From contig NZ_JQJY01000008.1 of NCBI RefSeq assembly GCF_000745775.1, forward strand, positions 62,001-126,000: a DNA stretch of 64,000 nt, written 5' to 3'. Below are positions 43,361 to 51,198 of the stretch, piece by piece. Made by a program: the position numbers and the translations under genes. The DNA is from Flavobacterium sp. ASV13 (GTDB lineage: Bacteria; Bacteroidota; Bacteroidia; Flavobacteriales; Flavobacteriaceae). The number at the start of each line of letters is the position of its first letter. Position 1 is the first letter of the stretch. The notes under the pieces are model-generated. The model saw only the letters and a program-made list of their open reading frames with translations. It did not search any database and was not told the origin of the DNA.

Positions 43361-45379
43361 ATGAAAAACATAAGATATAGATACTGCCTGATCGCATTAG
43401 CCTCAATGCTGATTTGCGCCTGTGGTACTAAAAAAACGACATATAAAATCAGCTCTCCTGGAAAAAACACCGAATTAGTTTTTGAATTGACTGCTTCAGG
43501 ACAACCTCAATATAGTTTTACATCTGGCGGAAAATCGGTTATTGAACCTTCTTTGTTGGGTTTTGAGTTTCAGGGAATTCAAAAAATGACAGATGGTTTT
43601 GAAGTGGTTTCTACCGAAGAAAAAACTTCTGATGAAACTTGGGAACAACCTTGGGGAGAATTCAAAAAAGTGCGAGATCATCACAATGAATTGATTGTTC
43701 ATTTGAAAGAAGCAAAAGGTGAGGAGCGCCTGGTTGATATTATTTTCAGAGTTTTTGATGATGGTGTCGGATTTCGCTATTCTTTTCCCAAACAACCTAA
43801 TTTAGGCAAAGTGAAGATTTCGAATGAAGTTACGCAGTTTACGTTTAAATCAAATAATGATGTTTGGTGGATTCCGGTACACCGCGAAAACAGTTATTAT
43901 GAAAGTGAATACCGCAAAACGCCAATAAGCAAAACTGATACCATTAATACCCCGGCAACTTTCGAAACAAAAGAGAAATTATATGTAGCGATTCACGAAG
44001 CTAACTTGACTGATTTTGCTTCAATGACACTTTTAAAAACAAGCGACAAACAATACAAAAGTGATTTAGTGCCTTGGGCTGATGGTGTAAAAGTGTATGC
44101 TGAAGCTCCTTTTGTAACGCCTTGGAGAACTATTGTTGTCGGAAAAACACCTGGCGATGTTGCGACTTCGACGATTATGCTGAATTTAAATGAACCTTCA
44201 AAAATTGAAGATCTTTCTTGGATTACGCCATCAAAATATATTGGAATTTGGTGGGGAATGCATTTAGAAAAATTCACTTGGGGACAAGGTCCAAAACATG
44301 GTGCTACAACAAAAAACACCAAAGAATATATTGATTTTGCTGCGAAAAACAATTTTGACGGCGTTCTGGTTGAAGGCTGGAACGAGGGCTGGGACGGCGA
44401 TTGGACTGCCGATGGATCTGCATTTAGTTTTGTAAAAGCCTATCCCGATTTTAATTTGGAAGAAATTACAAAATATGCTGCCATTAAAAATGTCCGATTA
44501 ATTGGTCACCATGAAACTGCGGGCGCTTCTAAACATTATGAAAATCAGCTTGAAGATGCTTTTAAATTGTATCAAAAAATGGGCGTAAACTCGGTTAAAA
44601 CGGGTTATGTAAACAAATATTTGGATAAAAAAGAATGGCACGATAGCCAGTATGGAGCGCGTCATTACAGAAAAGTAATCGAAACAGCGGCGAAATATCA
44701 TATTATGATTGATAATCACGAGCCAATGAAAGGAACGGGAATTCAGCGTACGTATCCAAATTTTATGTCGCAAGAAGGCGGAAGAGGGCAGGAATACAAT
44801 GCATGGTCTGTTGATGGCGGAAACACTCCTCAACATTTAACAACTTTGCCATTTACAAGAATGCTTTCTGGGCCGTTTGATTATACTCCAGGAAATTTCA
44901 ATTTTGATTATAAAACGCCTTCTGGAGCACGAGTGCAAACGACTTTAGCGAATCAATTGGCTTTGTATGTGATTATTTTCAGTCCGTTGCAAATGGCTTC
45001 TGATTTGCCTGAGAATTATGTTGGAAAACCTGAATTTCAATTCATAAAAGATGTTCCATGTACTTGGTCTTACACAAAAGTTTTGGATTCTAAAATTGGA
45101 GAATACACTACAATTGTCCGTAAAGATTGGGACGAGAAAAACTGGTATTTAGGTTCAATTACAAACAAAGATGCCAGAGATTTAAAAGTGGAATTGTCAT
45201 TTTTAGATACCGGAAAAGAATATGAAGCAACAATTTATGCAGATGGAGAAGGAGCAAATTATAAAACAAATCCGTATCCGGTTACGATTTCAAAACAAAA
45301 AGTAAATAATAAAAGCGTAATAAATATCAAATTGGCAGCTGGAGGAGGAACGGCTATAAAATTCACTCCGTTAAATTAA
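43361..45379 (+). CDS. GH97 glycoside hydrolase, inverting (SusB-like) alpha-glucosidase
   Basis: A 672-residue lipoprotein (SMLICACGTKK, Cys about 21). An N-terminal beta-sandwich (about 30-280) precedes a (beta/alpha)8 barrel and a C-terminal sheet. The inverting subgroup is indicated by Glu in GHHETAGASKHY, Glu in IDNHEPMKGTGIQRTYPN and Glu in MSQEGGRGQEYNAW, the positions used by SusB rather than the Asp nucleophile of retaining GH97. It follows the GH99-like gene by 25 bases and would act on exported or periplasmic oligosaccharides. Confidence 0.87.
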   Translation: MKNIRYRYCLIALASMLICACGTKKTTYKISSPGKNTELVFELTASGQPQYSFTSGGKSVIEPSLLGFEFQGIQKMTDGFEVVSTEEKTSDETWEQPWGEFKKVRDHHNELIVHLKEAKGEERLVDIIFRVFDDGVGFRYSFPKQPNLGKVKISNEVTQFTFKSNNDVWWIPVHRENSYYESEYRKTPISKTDTINTPATFETKEKLYVAIHEANLTDFASMTLLKTSDKQYKSDLVPWADGVKVYAEAPFVTPWRTIVVGKTPGDVATSTIMLNLNEPSKIEDLSWITPSKYIGIWWGMHLEKFTWGQGPKHGATTKNTKEYIDFAAKNNFDGVLVEGWNEGWDGDWTADGSAFSFVKAYPDFNLEEITKYAAIKNVRLIGHHETAGASKHYENQLEDAFKLYQKMGVNSVKTGYVNKYLDKKEWHDSQYGARHYRKVIETAAKYHIMIDNHEPMKGTGIQRTYPNFMSQEGGRGQEYNAWSVDGGNTPQHLTTLPFTRMLSGPFDYTPGNFNFDYKTPSGARVQTTLANQLALYVIIFSPLQMASDLPENYVGKPEFQFIKDVPCTWSYTKVLDSKIGEYTTIVRKDWDEKNWYLGSITNKDARDLKVELSFLDTGKEYEATIYADGEGANYKTNPYPVTISKQKVNNKSVINIKLAAGGGTAIKFTPLN

Positions 45380-45469
45380 TTGAATTAGTTTTCGTTTATT
45401 TTAGTTAAGTTTAAGTTTGAGCAAATGAGCCCGATTTCTTTTTAAAGATTTCGGGCTTGTTTATTTTTT

Positions 45470-45492
45470 GTTTCAAGTTTCAGGTTTCAAGT
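45470..45492. repeat. TTTCAAGTTTCAGG family copy
   Basis: One arm of the family seen at 24031-24054 and 25087-25145, here directly before nested element B in the gap after the GH97 gene. Confidence 0.55.
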
Positions 45493-45508
45493 TTGTCGTT
45501 GACATTTT

Positions 45509-45652
45509 AACCGCAATCCCGATAGCTATCGGGAGCAAGGTTTTTATTATCTGTATGACTTAATATAAACGCAAAGTTCGCAAAGCTTTATCTAGAAAAC
45601 TTTGCGAACTTTGCGTAATCCTTAGCTCCCGATAGCTATCGGGATTGCGGTT
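45509..45652. repeat. Nested inverted-repeat element, copy B
   Basis: 144 bases with perfect 27-base outer arms (45509-45535 and 45626-45652) that each contain the TCCCGATAGCTATCGGGA palindrome. The inner 17-base arms ACGCAAAGTTCGCAAAG / CTTTGCGAACTTTGCGT (45569-45585 and 45600-45616) match the core of copy A. Non-coding, between convergent genes. It fills most of the roughly 310-base gap here. Confidence 0.85.
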
Positions 45653-45660
45653 AAAAAAAC

Positions 45661-45690
45661 TTAGAGCCTTAGAATCTTAGAACCTTAGCA
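45661..45690. repeat. CTTAG-octamer repeat array
   Basis: Tandem TTAGAGCC, TTAGAATC, TTAGAACC, TTAGCA units, the complement of the CTAAG arrays at 26994 and 49382. It lies four bases before the stop codon of the next minus-strand gene. Confidence 0.65.
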
Positions 45691-45693
45691 ATT

Positions 45694-46605
45694 TTATTTA
45701 TGAAGTTTAACATGACTTCCAAAAGTATAAACAGCAGCTATAGTTGGTCCATTATAACCCCATTTAAAGAAACCATTTAGTCTTTCTTTTTCAGCGTCAA
45801 CTCTAATATTTAAGCCTGTAAATCCTGCTGTTAAACTAAAGTTTTTATAAACGTTATATAATACAGAAAGGTTGTAGCTCAAAATACGACCATCGATATC
45901 ATTTACTTTTAAAGCGAAGTAATTGAAATTAGCATAAAGCCCCACTTTTTTGCCTAATACAAATTCTCCCCAAATACCAATGTCTGGTAATGGCGCAGTC
46001 ACACCAAAATCATCACTAAAAGAAACTTGCTGTGTTTGCCCTTCCAAACTCAGACCAACATCTATTAACATTACGTGAGCACCTATTAAGGCACCTATTT
46101 CATAAGTTGGTTTTGACACAAACGCGTAGCCATAATATATTCTAATAATCTGATTGTCAAAAAATGCTGAAACACGCCCATCAACTGGATAAGTATGATC
46201 ACCAAATTCGATATCTTTTTGAAGGGTTTTTGTTGATGTTCTGTCTAAATAATAATATTCAGAACCTAGTCTTGATCTTCTTGAAATGCGCCACTCAAAA
46301 GAAGCAGCAAATGATTGGGTGTTTTTTTTAAAACCGAGATCTTTTTCAAAATCAATCATGTTTCCAAAATCACCGTTATTGCTTCCGACTTCCACTTGGG
46401 TATTATTTACAGGAAAAAATGCTCCGGCTGTAAACTTAAAACGTCTTGCATGCCAAGGTAAATCTTCGGGATCATAATTTTGAAAATCTTCGTCTGAATT
46501 ATTGTGTACGGAAGGCAAAGTATCAGATGGAATTTCGGCAGTAATTTGTGCATTGGCTGAAAGACAAGAGAAGCAAACTATCATAAAACAAATTAATTTT
46601 TTCAT
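45694..46605 (-). CDS. Outer-membrane beta-barrel-like protein
   Basis: A 303-residue protein with a signal peptide (MKKLICFMIVCFSCLSANAQ). The frame is open 17 codons further, but ATG 46605 starts the signal peptide. The mature part alternates aromatic and polar residues as in beta-strands (FEWRISRRSRLGSEYYYLDR, IYYGYAFVSKPTYEIG, YANFNYFALKVNDIDG) and ends in VYTFGSHVKLHK. It looks like a small outer-membrane barrel of unknown role. Confidence 0.68.
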   Translation of the reverse strand: MKKLICFMIVCFSCLSANAQITAEIPSDTLPSVHNNSDEDFQNYDPEDLPWHARRFKFTAGAFFPVNNTQVEVGSNNGDFGNMIDFEKDLGFKKNTQSFAASFEWRISRRSRLGSEYYYLDRTSTKTLQKDIEFGDHTYPVDGRVSAFFDNQIIRIYYGYAFVSKPTYEIGALIGAHVMLIDVGLSLEGQTQQVSFSDDFGVTAPLPDIGIWGEFVLGKKVGLYANFNYFALKVNDIDGRILSYNLSVLYNVYKNFSLTAGFTGLNIRVDAEKERLNGFFKWGYNGPTIAAVYTFGSHVKLHK

Positions 46606-46764
46606 CGGATTTAATTTTAGAGTTTTTGATAAATTTTTAACACTTAAAGTTAACAAAAAAAATCATTCATTTAATTTTTTGCCGTTTATTATTTAGATAA
46701 TTCCGTTGATTATCAGTTTAATAGTGTTTTGGAATTCAAAAATTCATAAAATATCTCTTGAAAA

Positions 46765-46871
46765 TGAGTGTCGCGTGAGGGATAGAAGTAGTCCGCCGCG
46801 GCGGAGCGGATAGCCCGACAGCTTTTAAAAAAAGGCCTCAATACGCACAAAGCATATTAAGGCCTTTTTTT
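46765..46871 (+). ncRNA. Candidate structured RNA with terminator
   Basis: A GC-rich island in AT-rich DNA: GAGGGATAGAAG, a perfect palindrome TCCGCCGCGGCGGA, then GCGGATAGCCCGAC. GGG and CCC at the outer edges can pair around the central hairpin. It is followed by a strong hairpin AAAGGCCT / AGGCCTTTTTTT (46827-46871) with T-run on the plus strand, opposite to both neighbouring genes. I have an impression of similar GGATAG-hairpin-GGATAGCCC elements in other Flavobacteriia but cannot verify it. Confidence 0.45.
46827..46871 (+). terminator. Terminator of candidate RNA
   Basis: AAAAAAAGGCCTCAATA and TATTAAGGCCTTTTTTT pair with one mismatch around a 10-base loop. The T-run lies on both strands, so it could also serve the minus-strand gene at 47003. 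Confidence 0.75.
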
Positions 46872-46900
46872 AAAAGGTGGCACGTCCTTATTGTATAAGT

Positions 46901-46998
46901 TATGAATTATGAGTTATGAGTTTTGAAATGTAAAATGATGACATATAGTGTGAATTCATAATTCATAACTCATAATTCATAATTCATAACTCATAACT
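46901..46998. repeat. AATTATGAGTT / AACTCATAATT inverted repeat array
   Basis: Left units TATGAATTATGAGTTATGAG and several right units of ATAATTCATAACTC in opposite orientation. The array reaches within five bases of the next gene's stop codon. Confidence 0.65.
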
Positions 46999-47002
46999 AA
47001 AA

Positions 47003-47437
47003 TTAAACCCTATCATAATCCGCTTTCCAGTGTATGATGGCTTTTTTGATGGCATCTCCGGTAAGGTTGTTTTTTAAGGCATCTTCAAGCAAGGGCAAAA
47101 ATTCATTGTCTGGTGCAAAACGAAGCGCGAAAATTTGATCATCAGTTAATTTGTATTCGAATTCTTCAAGTCTTTTTCCAGTCAATGTGAAGTAACGGTA
47201 ACGAAGTTCTAAACGTACGATTCGGTTTTGTAAAATCAAGGCGTAATGCTGACGAAGCATGAAAGCCAGGAAAAAAAGAAATATAAAACAAACGCTTATA
47301 AATGACCAGATTAGTGTGTCGTTTGTAGTACAGGCAAAATAAATGCTGCATAGTAAAAAAACAGTTAAAATGGGATAATATACAAAATGATGAGGTGTGT
47401 AAAATCGTATGTGGTTGTAATAAGTTTGTACTTTCAT
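47003..47437 (-). CDS. Membrane protein, DUF6526-like
   Basis: A 144-residue protein with two transmembrane helices (about 18-36 and 43-62) and a cytoplasmic C-terminal half. The N-terminal YYNHIRFYTPHHFVYYPI and the later RLELRYRYFTLTGKRLE and ALRFAPDNEFLPLLEDAL fit the DUF6526 family. Role unknown. A TAGCTTTG box lies upstream on the minus strand (47475-47468). Confidence 0.7.
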   Translation of the reverse strand: MKVQTYYNHIRFYTPHHFVYYPILTVFLLCSIYFACTTNDTLIWSFISVCFIFLFFLAFMLRQHYALILQNRIVRLELRYRYFTLTGKRLEEFEYKLTDDQIFALRFAPDNEFLPLLEDALKNNLTGDAIKKAIIHWKADYDRV

Positions 47438-47467
47438 AATTATTGTTTTTGGTATTAATTAAAAAAA

Positions 47468-47475
47468 CAAAGCTA
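47468..47475 (-). promoter_or_regulatory. TAnnTTTG -7 box before DUF6526-like gene
   Basis: TAGCTTTG on the minus strand, about 30 bases before the ATG, within a small inverted repeat (AAAGCTA / TAGCTTT, 47469-47497). Confidence 0.4.
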
Positions 47476-47694
47476 CCCTAAAAATTAGAATAGCTTTCTT
47501 TCTCAAAATAAACTAACATAACCAATGTTTCCTTTATACTCTAAACTTTTTAAAGTTTGTAATTCTATTTATTTGAAAAAAGCCTTCATTTCTGTCTTAA
47601 ATCTTTTGCTGTTATGGCTTTAATTTCTTGATAGTAAAATTAGTACGTGTGGGATTTTTTTTGTTATACTTTAAGTTCAAATTGTTATAAAATT

Positions 47695-48189
47695 TCAACT
47701 ATTGTTTTGTAAGTCGGCAATAATTTTCCATTCGGATAATTTTGAATCGAAAGTTTTTCCAGCATTGGCGGGACTTGTCGACGGAAGTGTGTAAAGTTGG
47801 TAAGGATTTTTCAGATGTACGTATTTTTTGAAAAAGGCATGCGCTTTCTGGCCATTGAAAAGTATAGTTTTAATGTTTGGATGCTGTTTTAAAAAGCTTT
47901 CAAAATCGTTGGCAATTTCATTTTTAATGGCAGTGTCCAAACTTCCTATTCGTTCACAATATTGTAAAACATCCCAAACTGCAATTTTATTTTTTTTAAG
48001 TATTTCTTTTCGGACTTCATAATCAAAGGAGAAATCTTCGTTTAGAATTATAAAAATGAATTTCCAGAAATTATTCTGCTTGTGCCCGTAATATTGATTT
48101 AACTCTAATGATTTTGTACCAGGCATTGTTCCTAGAATTAGAATTTCAGAATCATTTGTCGAGATTGGAGCGAATGAAAAGCTTTTCAT
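47695..48189 (-). CDS. DNA-deoxyinosine glycosylase (UDG superfamily, HDG type)
   Basis: A 164-residue base-excision repair enzyme. Motifs of the hypoxanthine-DNA glycosylase branch are visible: ILGTMPGTKSLELNQYYGHK at the N-terminus, NKIAVWDVLQYCERIGSLDT in the middle, and LPSTSPANAG near the C-terminus. It would remove hypoxanthine arising from adenine deamination. Length is typical. It stands alone. Confidence 0.87.
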   Translation of the reverse strand: MKSFSFAPISTNDSEILILGTMPGTKSLELNQYYGHKQNNFWKFIFIILNEDFSFDYEVRKEILKKNKIAVWDVLQYCERIGSLDTAIKNEIANDFESFLKQHPNIKTILFNGQKAHAFFKKYVHLKNPYQLYTLPSTSPANAGKTFDSKLSEWKIIADLQNNS

Positions 48190-48382
48190 TTTTTTTGAAT
48201 TAAGAAAATTTTTGTTTGAGTTAAATTTTTAATTCCGAAGTAATTATAAAACAAAACGCCAAAATTATATAACATTTTTGATCGATGCTTGACCGAACTT
48301 TGGAATATTGATTTATAAAACAAAAGAATTTGTTTTTTGCCTGAAATATGAAATAAAAATACCGAATCTAAATATAAGCAAA

Positions 48383-49390
48383 ATGAAAATAGTTACCATA
48401 CATACAGAGCAAATCCAAACAGTGTTTGAGGAATTAAATAATAATTTAGACGGAACAATAACTTTTGATTTCGATGAATATGCTTTAGAAATCAATAATA
48501 GTTTTGCTAAAGGAACTATCACGGGAGCTTCTTTCAACGATAATATTTCGTATGTTCAATTTGATATGACGTTTTCGACAGCGGTACGAATGGATTTTTT
48601 GAATGTAGTATCAACGCCTGTTTATTTTGCGTATTGTTCAAAAGGCGGTTTGTCGCACAGTTTTGGAATTAATGGCGAAGAACGTAAGTTTCAGACTTTT
48701 CAGACTGCTATTTTGGCTTCAAATCAAAATCAGGATAATGTTTTGTTTTTTGAAAAAGATGTGAATACTAAACTGACTCTGATTATTGTAGGAACTGAGG
48801 TAGAATCTCATTTAATACCTTCTTTAAACCAAAAAGTAAAAGAAACTTTTTTTGAAAATAATGCACTTCAGAACTTTTTTTATATGGGTTCATACAATTT
48901 AAAAATTGCTGAAAAAATCGAACAACTAAACGCTGTAACTCAAACCGGAATAGTTAGAAATTTGTTGAAAGAAGGAATTCTGAAAATCATTCTCGCAATG
49001 GAAATCCAACAACACAGCGACGATTTAAATGCTTTTCCAAAAGATGCAAATTGTCTGACTTTAAAAGAAATGGAAGAAATAAAAGAACTTTCAGAATTTA
49101 TAAAATCAAGTCCGGAAGAACCATTTACGATAAAATCACTGAGTAAAAAATCGGGTTTATCGCCAAATAAACTTCAGGAAGGATTTAAAATGATTCACGA
49201 CAGAACGGTAAATGATTACATCACGCACATGAGGGTTTTGAAAGCCGAAATTTTAATGCGTACATCCGATTTAAATATTTCTGAAATCGTGTATTGCATT
49301 GGTTTTACAAGCAGAAGTTATTTCTCCAAAATTTTCAAACAAAAATTCAATTGTAGTCCGAAAGAATATAAGTTTAATCTAAGTTGCTAA
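48383..49390 (+). CDS. AraC-family transcriptional regulator
   Basis: A 335-residue regulator with an N-terminal cupin-like part (about 1-170) and two helix-turn-helices at the C-terminus (FTIKSLSKKSGLSPNKLQEG and LNISEIVYCIGFTSRSYFSK, ending FNCSPKEYKF). The frame is open 25 codons earlier, but MKIVTIHTEQ is the natural start. The stop codon falls inside a CTAAG-octamer repeat, so the last two residues (SC) are encoded by repeat sequence. Confidence 0.87.
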   Translation: MKIVTIHTEQIQTVFEELNNNLDGTITFDFDEYALEINNSFAKGTITGASFNDNISYVQFDMTFSTAVRMDFLNVVSTPVYFAYCSKGGLSHSFGINGEERKFQTFQTAILASNQNQDNVLFFEKDVNTKLTLIIVGTEVESHLIPSLNQKVKETFFENNALQNFFYMGSYNLKIAEKIEQLNAVTQTGIVRNLLKEGILKIILAMEIQQHSDDLNAFPKDANCLTLKEMEEIKELSEFIKSSPEEPFTIKSLSKKSGLSPNKLQEGFKMIHDRTVNDYITHMRVLKAEILMRTSDLNISEIVYCIGFTSRSYFSKIFKQKFNCSPKEYKFNLSC

Positions 49391-49450
49391 GGTTCTAAGC
49401 TATATTGAAGCTGAACTTAGTATCTTAGCAACTTAGTACCTTAGTACCTT
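49382..49450. repeat. CTAAG-octamer inverted repeat array
   Basis: GTTGCTAAGGTTCTAAGC on the left and CTTAGTATCTTAGCAACTTAG units on the right, folding as an imperfect hairpin between two convergent genes. It overlaps the AraC stop codon. Confidence 0.7.
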
Positions 49451-49455
49451 TTTTC

Positions 49456-50655
49456 TCAACGCCCAAAGCGATAATATTCTAAATCCATATTGCTTTTATT
49501 GTTTATGGAATCCAAAATTGAATTCATCCCGATGATACTGAATGTAATTCCGTTTCCGCCAAAACCTAAAACGTAATGTTCATTTTTTTTAGGATCTGGT
49601 TTTCCAAAGTAAGGTAGGCCATCTTTTGTTTCGCCAAATGTTCCTGCCCAAGAATAATCTAGTTTAAAATTGATGTTTGGAAATTTTCTTTTGAAGGAAC
49701 GCATCAAAAATTGTTCTTTTTTCGGAATTAATTTATCACGTTTTTTTGCGTCTACAAAATCTTCATCGCCTCCGCCTATAATCAATCTATTGTCAGTAGT
49801 AGCTCTAAAATATAAATAAGGATTTGAGGTATCCCATAAAATCGAGTTTTTGAAGACTGCAGGCAAATCAGGTAAACTTTCAGATGCAATGACATAAGTG
49901 CTTTTTAGATCGACCACTTTTTCTTTTAGGGTTTCAGTGCTTTCATAACCGGAACAATGTATTATGTGCTCTGCCGTAATAAGATTTCCACTTTCTGTTT
50001 TAGCGATAGATTTGCCGCCATGATTACTTATCGATTCAATATTTGTGCGGTCAAAAATTTCCATTCCTTTATCACGGCAATAAATAAGTAAATCCTGTGC
50101 CAAATGATAAGGATCTACAACAGCGGCTGTTTTGGATTCTATACCCGCAATTGCTTTTAATCCCATTGTTTCTAATTCGGCTTTTCCAAGCCAGTTGACA
50201 TCAAATCCGTGTTGTTTTCTAACCTTAAATTCATTTTTTAGAAAAGAAATATCTTTTTTAAGCGTACAGAAATAAATACTTTTTTTAAACTCAAATCCGC
50301 AGTCGCTTTGTATGTTGTCAATAATAGTTCGTAAATCAAAAATCGCTTTTTTCCCGTTTCTGTAGCTGTTTATGGCACAGTCAGCGCCACGCATTTTGAT
50401 GAGTTCATGCAACGAAACATCAATTTCATACTGAAGCAACGCGGTGCTTGCGGCGGTGCTGCCATTACAAATATCGCGTCGGTCAACAAGAACAACTTTT
50501 TTTCCGTCATTAATTAGTTTATAAGCAATCAATGCGCCTGTAATTCCTCCGCCAATAATCAGAATCGGGGTTTCGATATCTGAATTTAAGGAAGGATAAC
50601 TTGCTTTCATTTCGTTTTTTAAAGGCCAAAAAGTTTCGGTTGAGCGTAGTTTCAT
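49456..50655 (-). CDS. FAD-dependent oxidoreductase (DadA/glycine oxidase type)
   Basis: A 399-residue flavoprotein. The dinucleotide motif is LIIGGGITGALIAYKLINDGK (about 31-51). RRDICNGSTAASTALLQYEI and the C-terminal YSWAGTFGETKDGLPYFGK and HYVLGFGGNGITFS are typical of D-amino-acid or sarcosine oxidase relatives. The start overlaps the stop of the iron permease gene by four bases (ATGA). It is last in the mla-like operon; no functional link to lipid transport is evident. Confidence 0.85.
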   Translation of the reverse strand: MKLRSTETFWPLKNEMKASYPSLNSDIETPILIIGGGITGALIAYKLINDGKKVVLVDRRDICNGSTAASTALLQYEIDVSLHELIKMRGADCAINSYRNGKKAIFDLRTIIDNIQSDCGFEFKKSIYFCTLKKDISFLKNEFKVRKQHGFDVNWLGKAELETMGLKAIAGIESKTAAVVDPYHLAQDLLIYCRDKGMEIFDRTNIESISNHGGKSIAKTESGNLITAEHIIHCSGYESTETLKEKVVDLKSTYVIASESLPDLPAVFKNSILWDTSNPYLYFRATTDNRLIIGGGDEDFVDAKKRDKLIPKKEQFLMRSFKRKFPNINFKLDYSWAGTFGETKDGLPYFGKPDPKKNEHYVLGFGGNGITFSIIGMNSILDSINNKSNMDLEYYRFGR

Positions 50656-51191
50656 TTTTTAGCGGTTTTTGAGGTAGTTGTCGAATTTGGTTTTTTTGCT
50701 GTTTTGCTTTTAGGCTTATTCTCCGTTTTATTTTCAGTTCTATTTTTATTTTTTCGTGAATGTTGCTCTTGTGCTTCAGCAATAGAATGCGATGTTCTTA
50801 TGGTTTCGTCTTTTTTGGCGAGCTCGCTTAACCTGCGATAATATTTTTGAACGATTTCCATTTCTTCTTCCGTCATGCTTTCAATATCAACCAAACTGTT
50901 GCTGGAAAATTCGCTTGACGCAACCAATTCATTAAGTTTTAACTGAATCGCCAGCGAATCTTTGTTTTGTGCTTTCTGAATTAGAAAAACCATCAAAAAA
51001 GTGATGATTGTGGTTCCGGTATTGATAACCAATTGCCAGGTTTCGGAATAATCGAAAAATGGACCGGAAACCGCCCAGACTACAACAATTAAAAAAGCGA
51101 TAATAAAGGCCGGAGTACTTCCGGTGGCTTTGCAAACAGCACTTGCGAACTTTTCGAAAGCACTATTTTTATTTTGAGTTTTTGTTTTCAT
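50652..51191 (-). CDS. Low-affinity iron permease family protein
   Basis: A 179-residue membrane protein with two transmembrane helices (about 28-46 and 56-75), the family pattern FEKFASAVCKATGSTPAFII and FDYSETWQLVINTGTTIITF. The conserved helix ending AIQLKLNELVASS is followed by a Lys/Thr-rich tail (about 140-179). Members are annotated as low-affinity iron transporters, but biochemical support in bacteria is thin. It lies seven bases after the AsmA-like gene. Confidence 0.82.
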   Translation of the reverse strand: MKTKTQNKNSAFEKFASAVCKATGSTPAFIIAFLIVVVWAVSGPFFDYSETWQLVINTGTTIITFLMVFLIQKAQNKDSLAIQLKLNELVASSEFSSNSLVDIESMTEEEMEIVQKYYRRLSELAKKDETIRTSHSIAEAQEQHSRKNKNRTENKTENKPKSKTAKKPNSTTTSKTAKK

Positions 51192-51198
51192 TAGAAAT

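Larger units (their letters stand above)
46657..47002. other. Intergenic region with structured element and AT repeats
   Basis: 346 bases between two minus-strand genes. It contains the candidate RNA with its terminator (46765-46871) and the ATTCATAACTC repeat array (46901-46998). No ORF is supported. Confidence 0.6.

Noticed and set aside
46750..46830. Riboswitch controlling a neighbouring gene
   Set aside because: The element points away from both flanking minus-strand genes and has its own terminator, so control in cis of either gene is unlikely.
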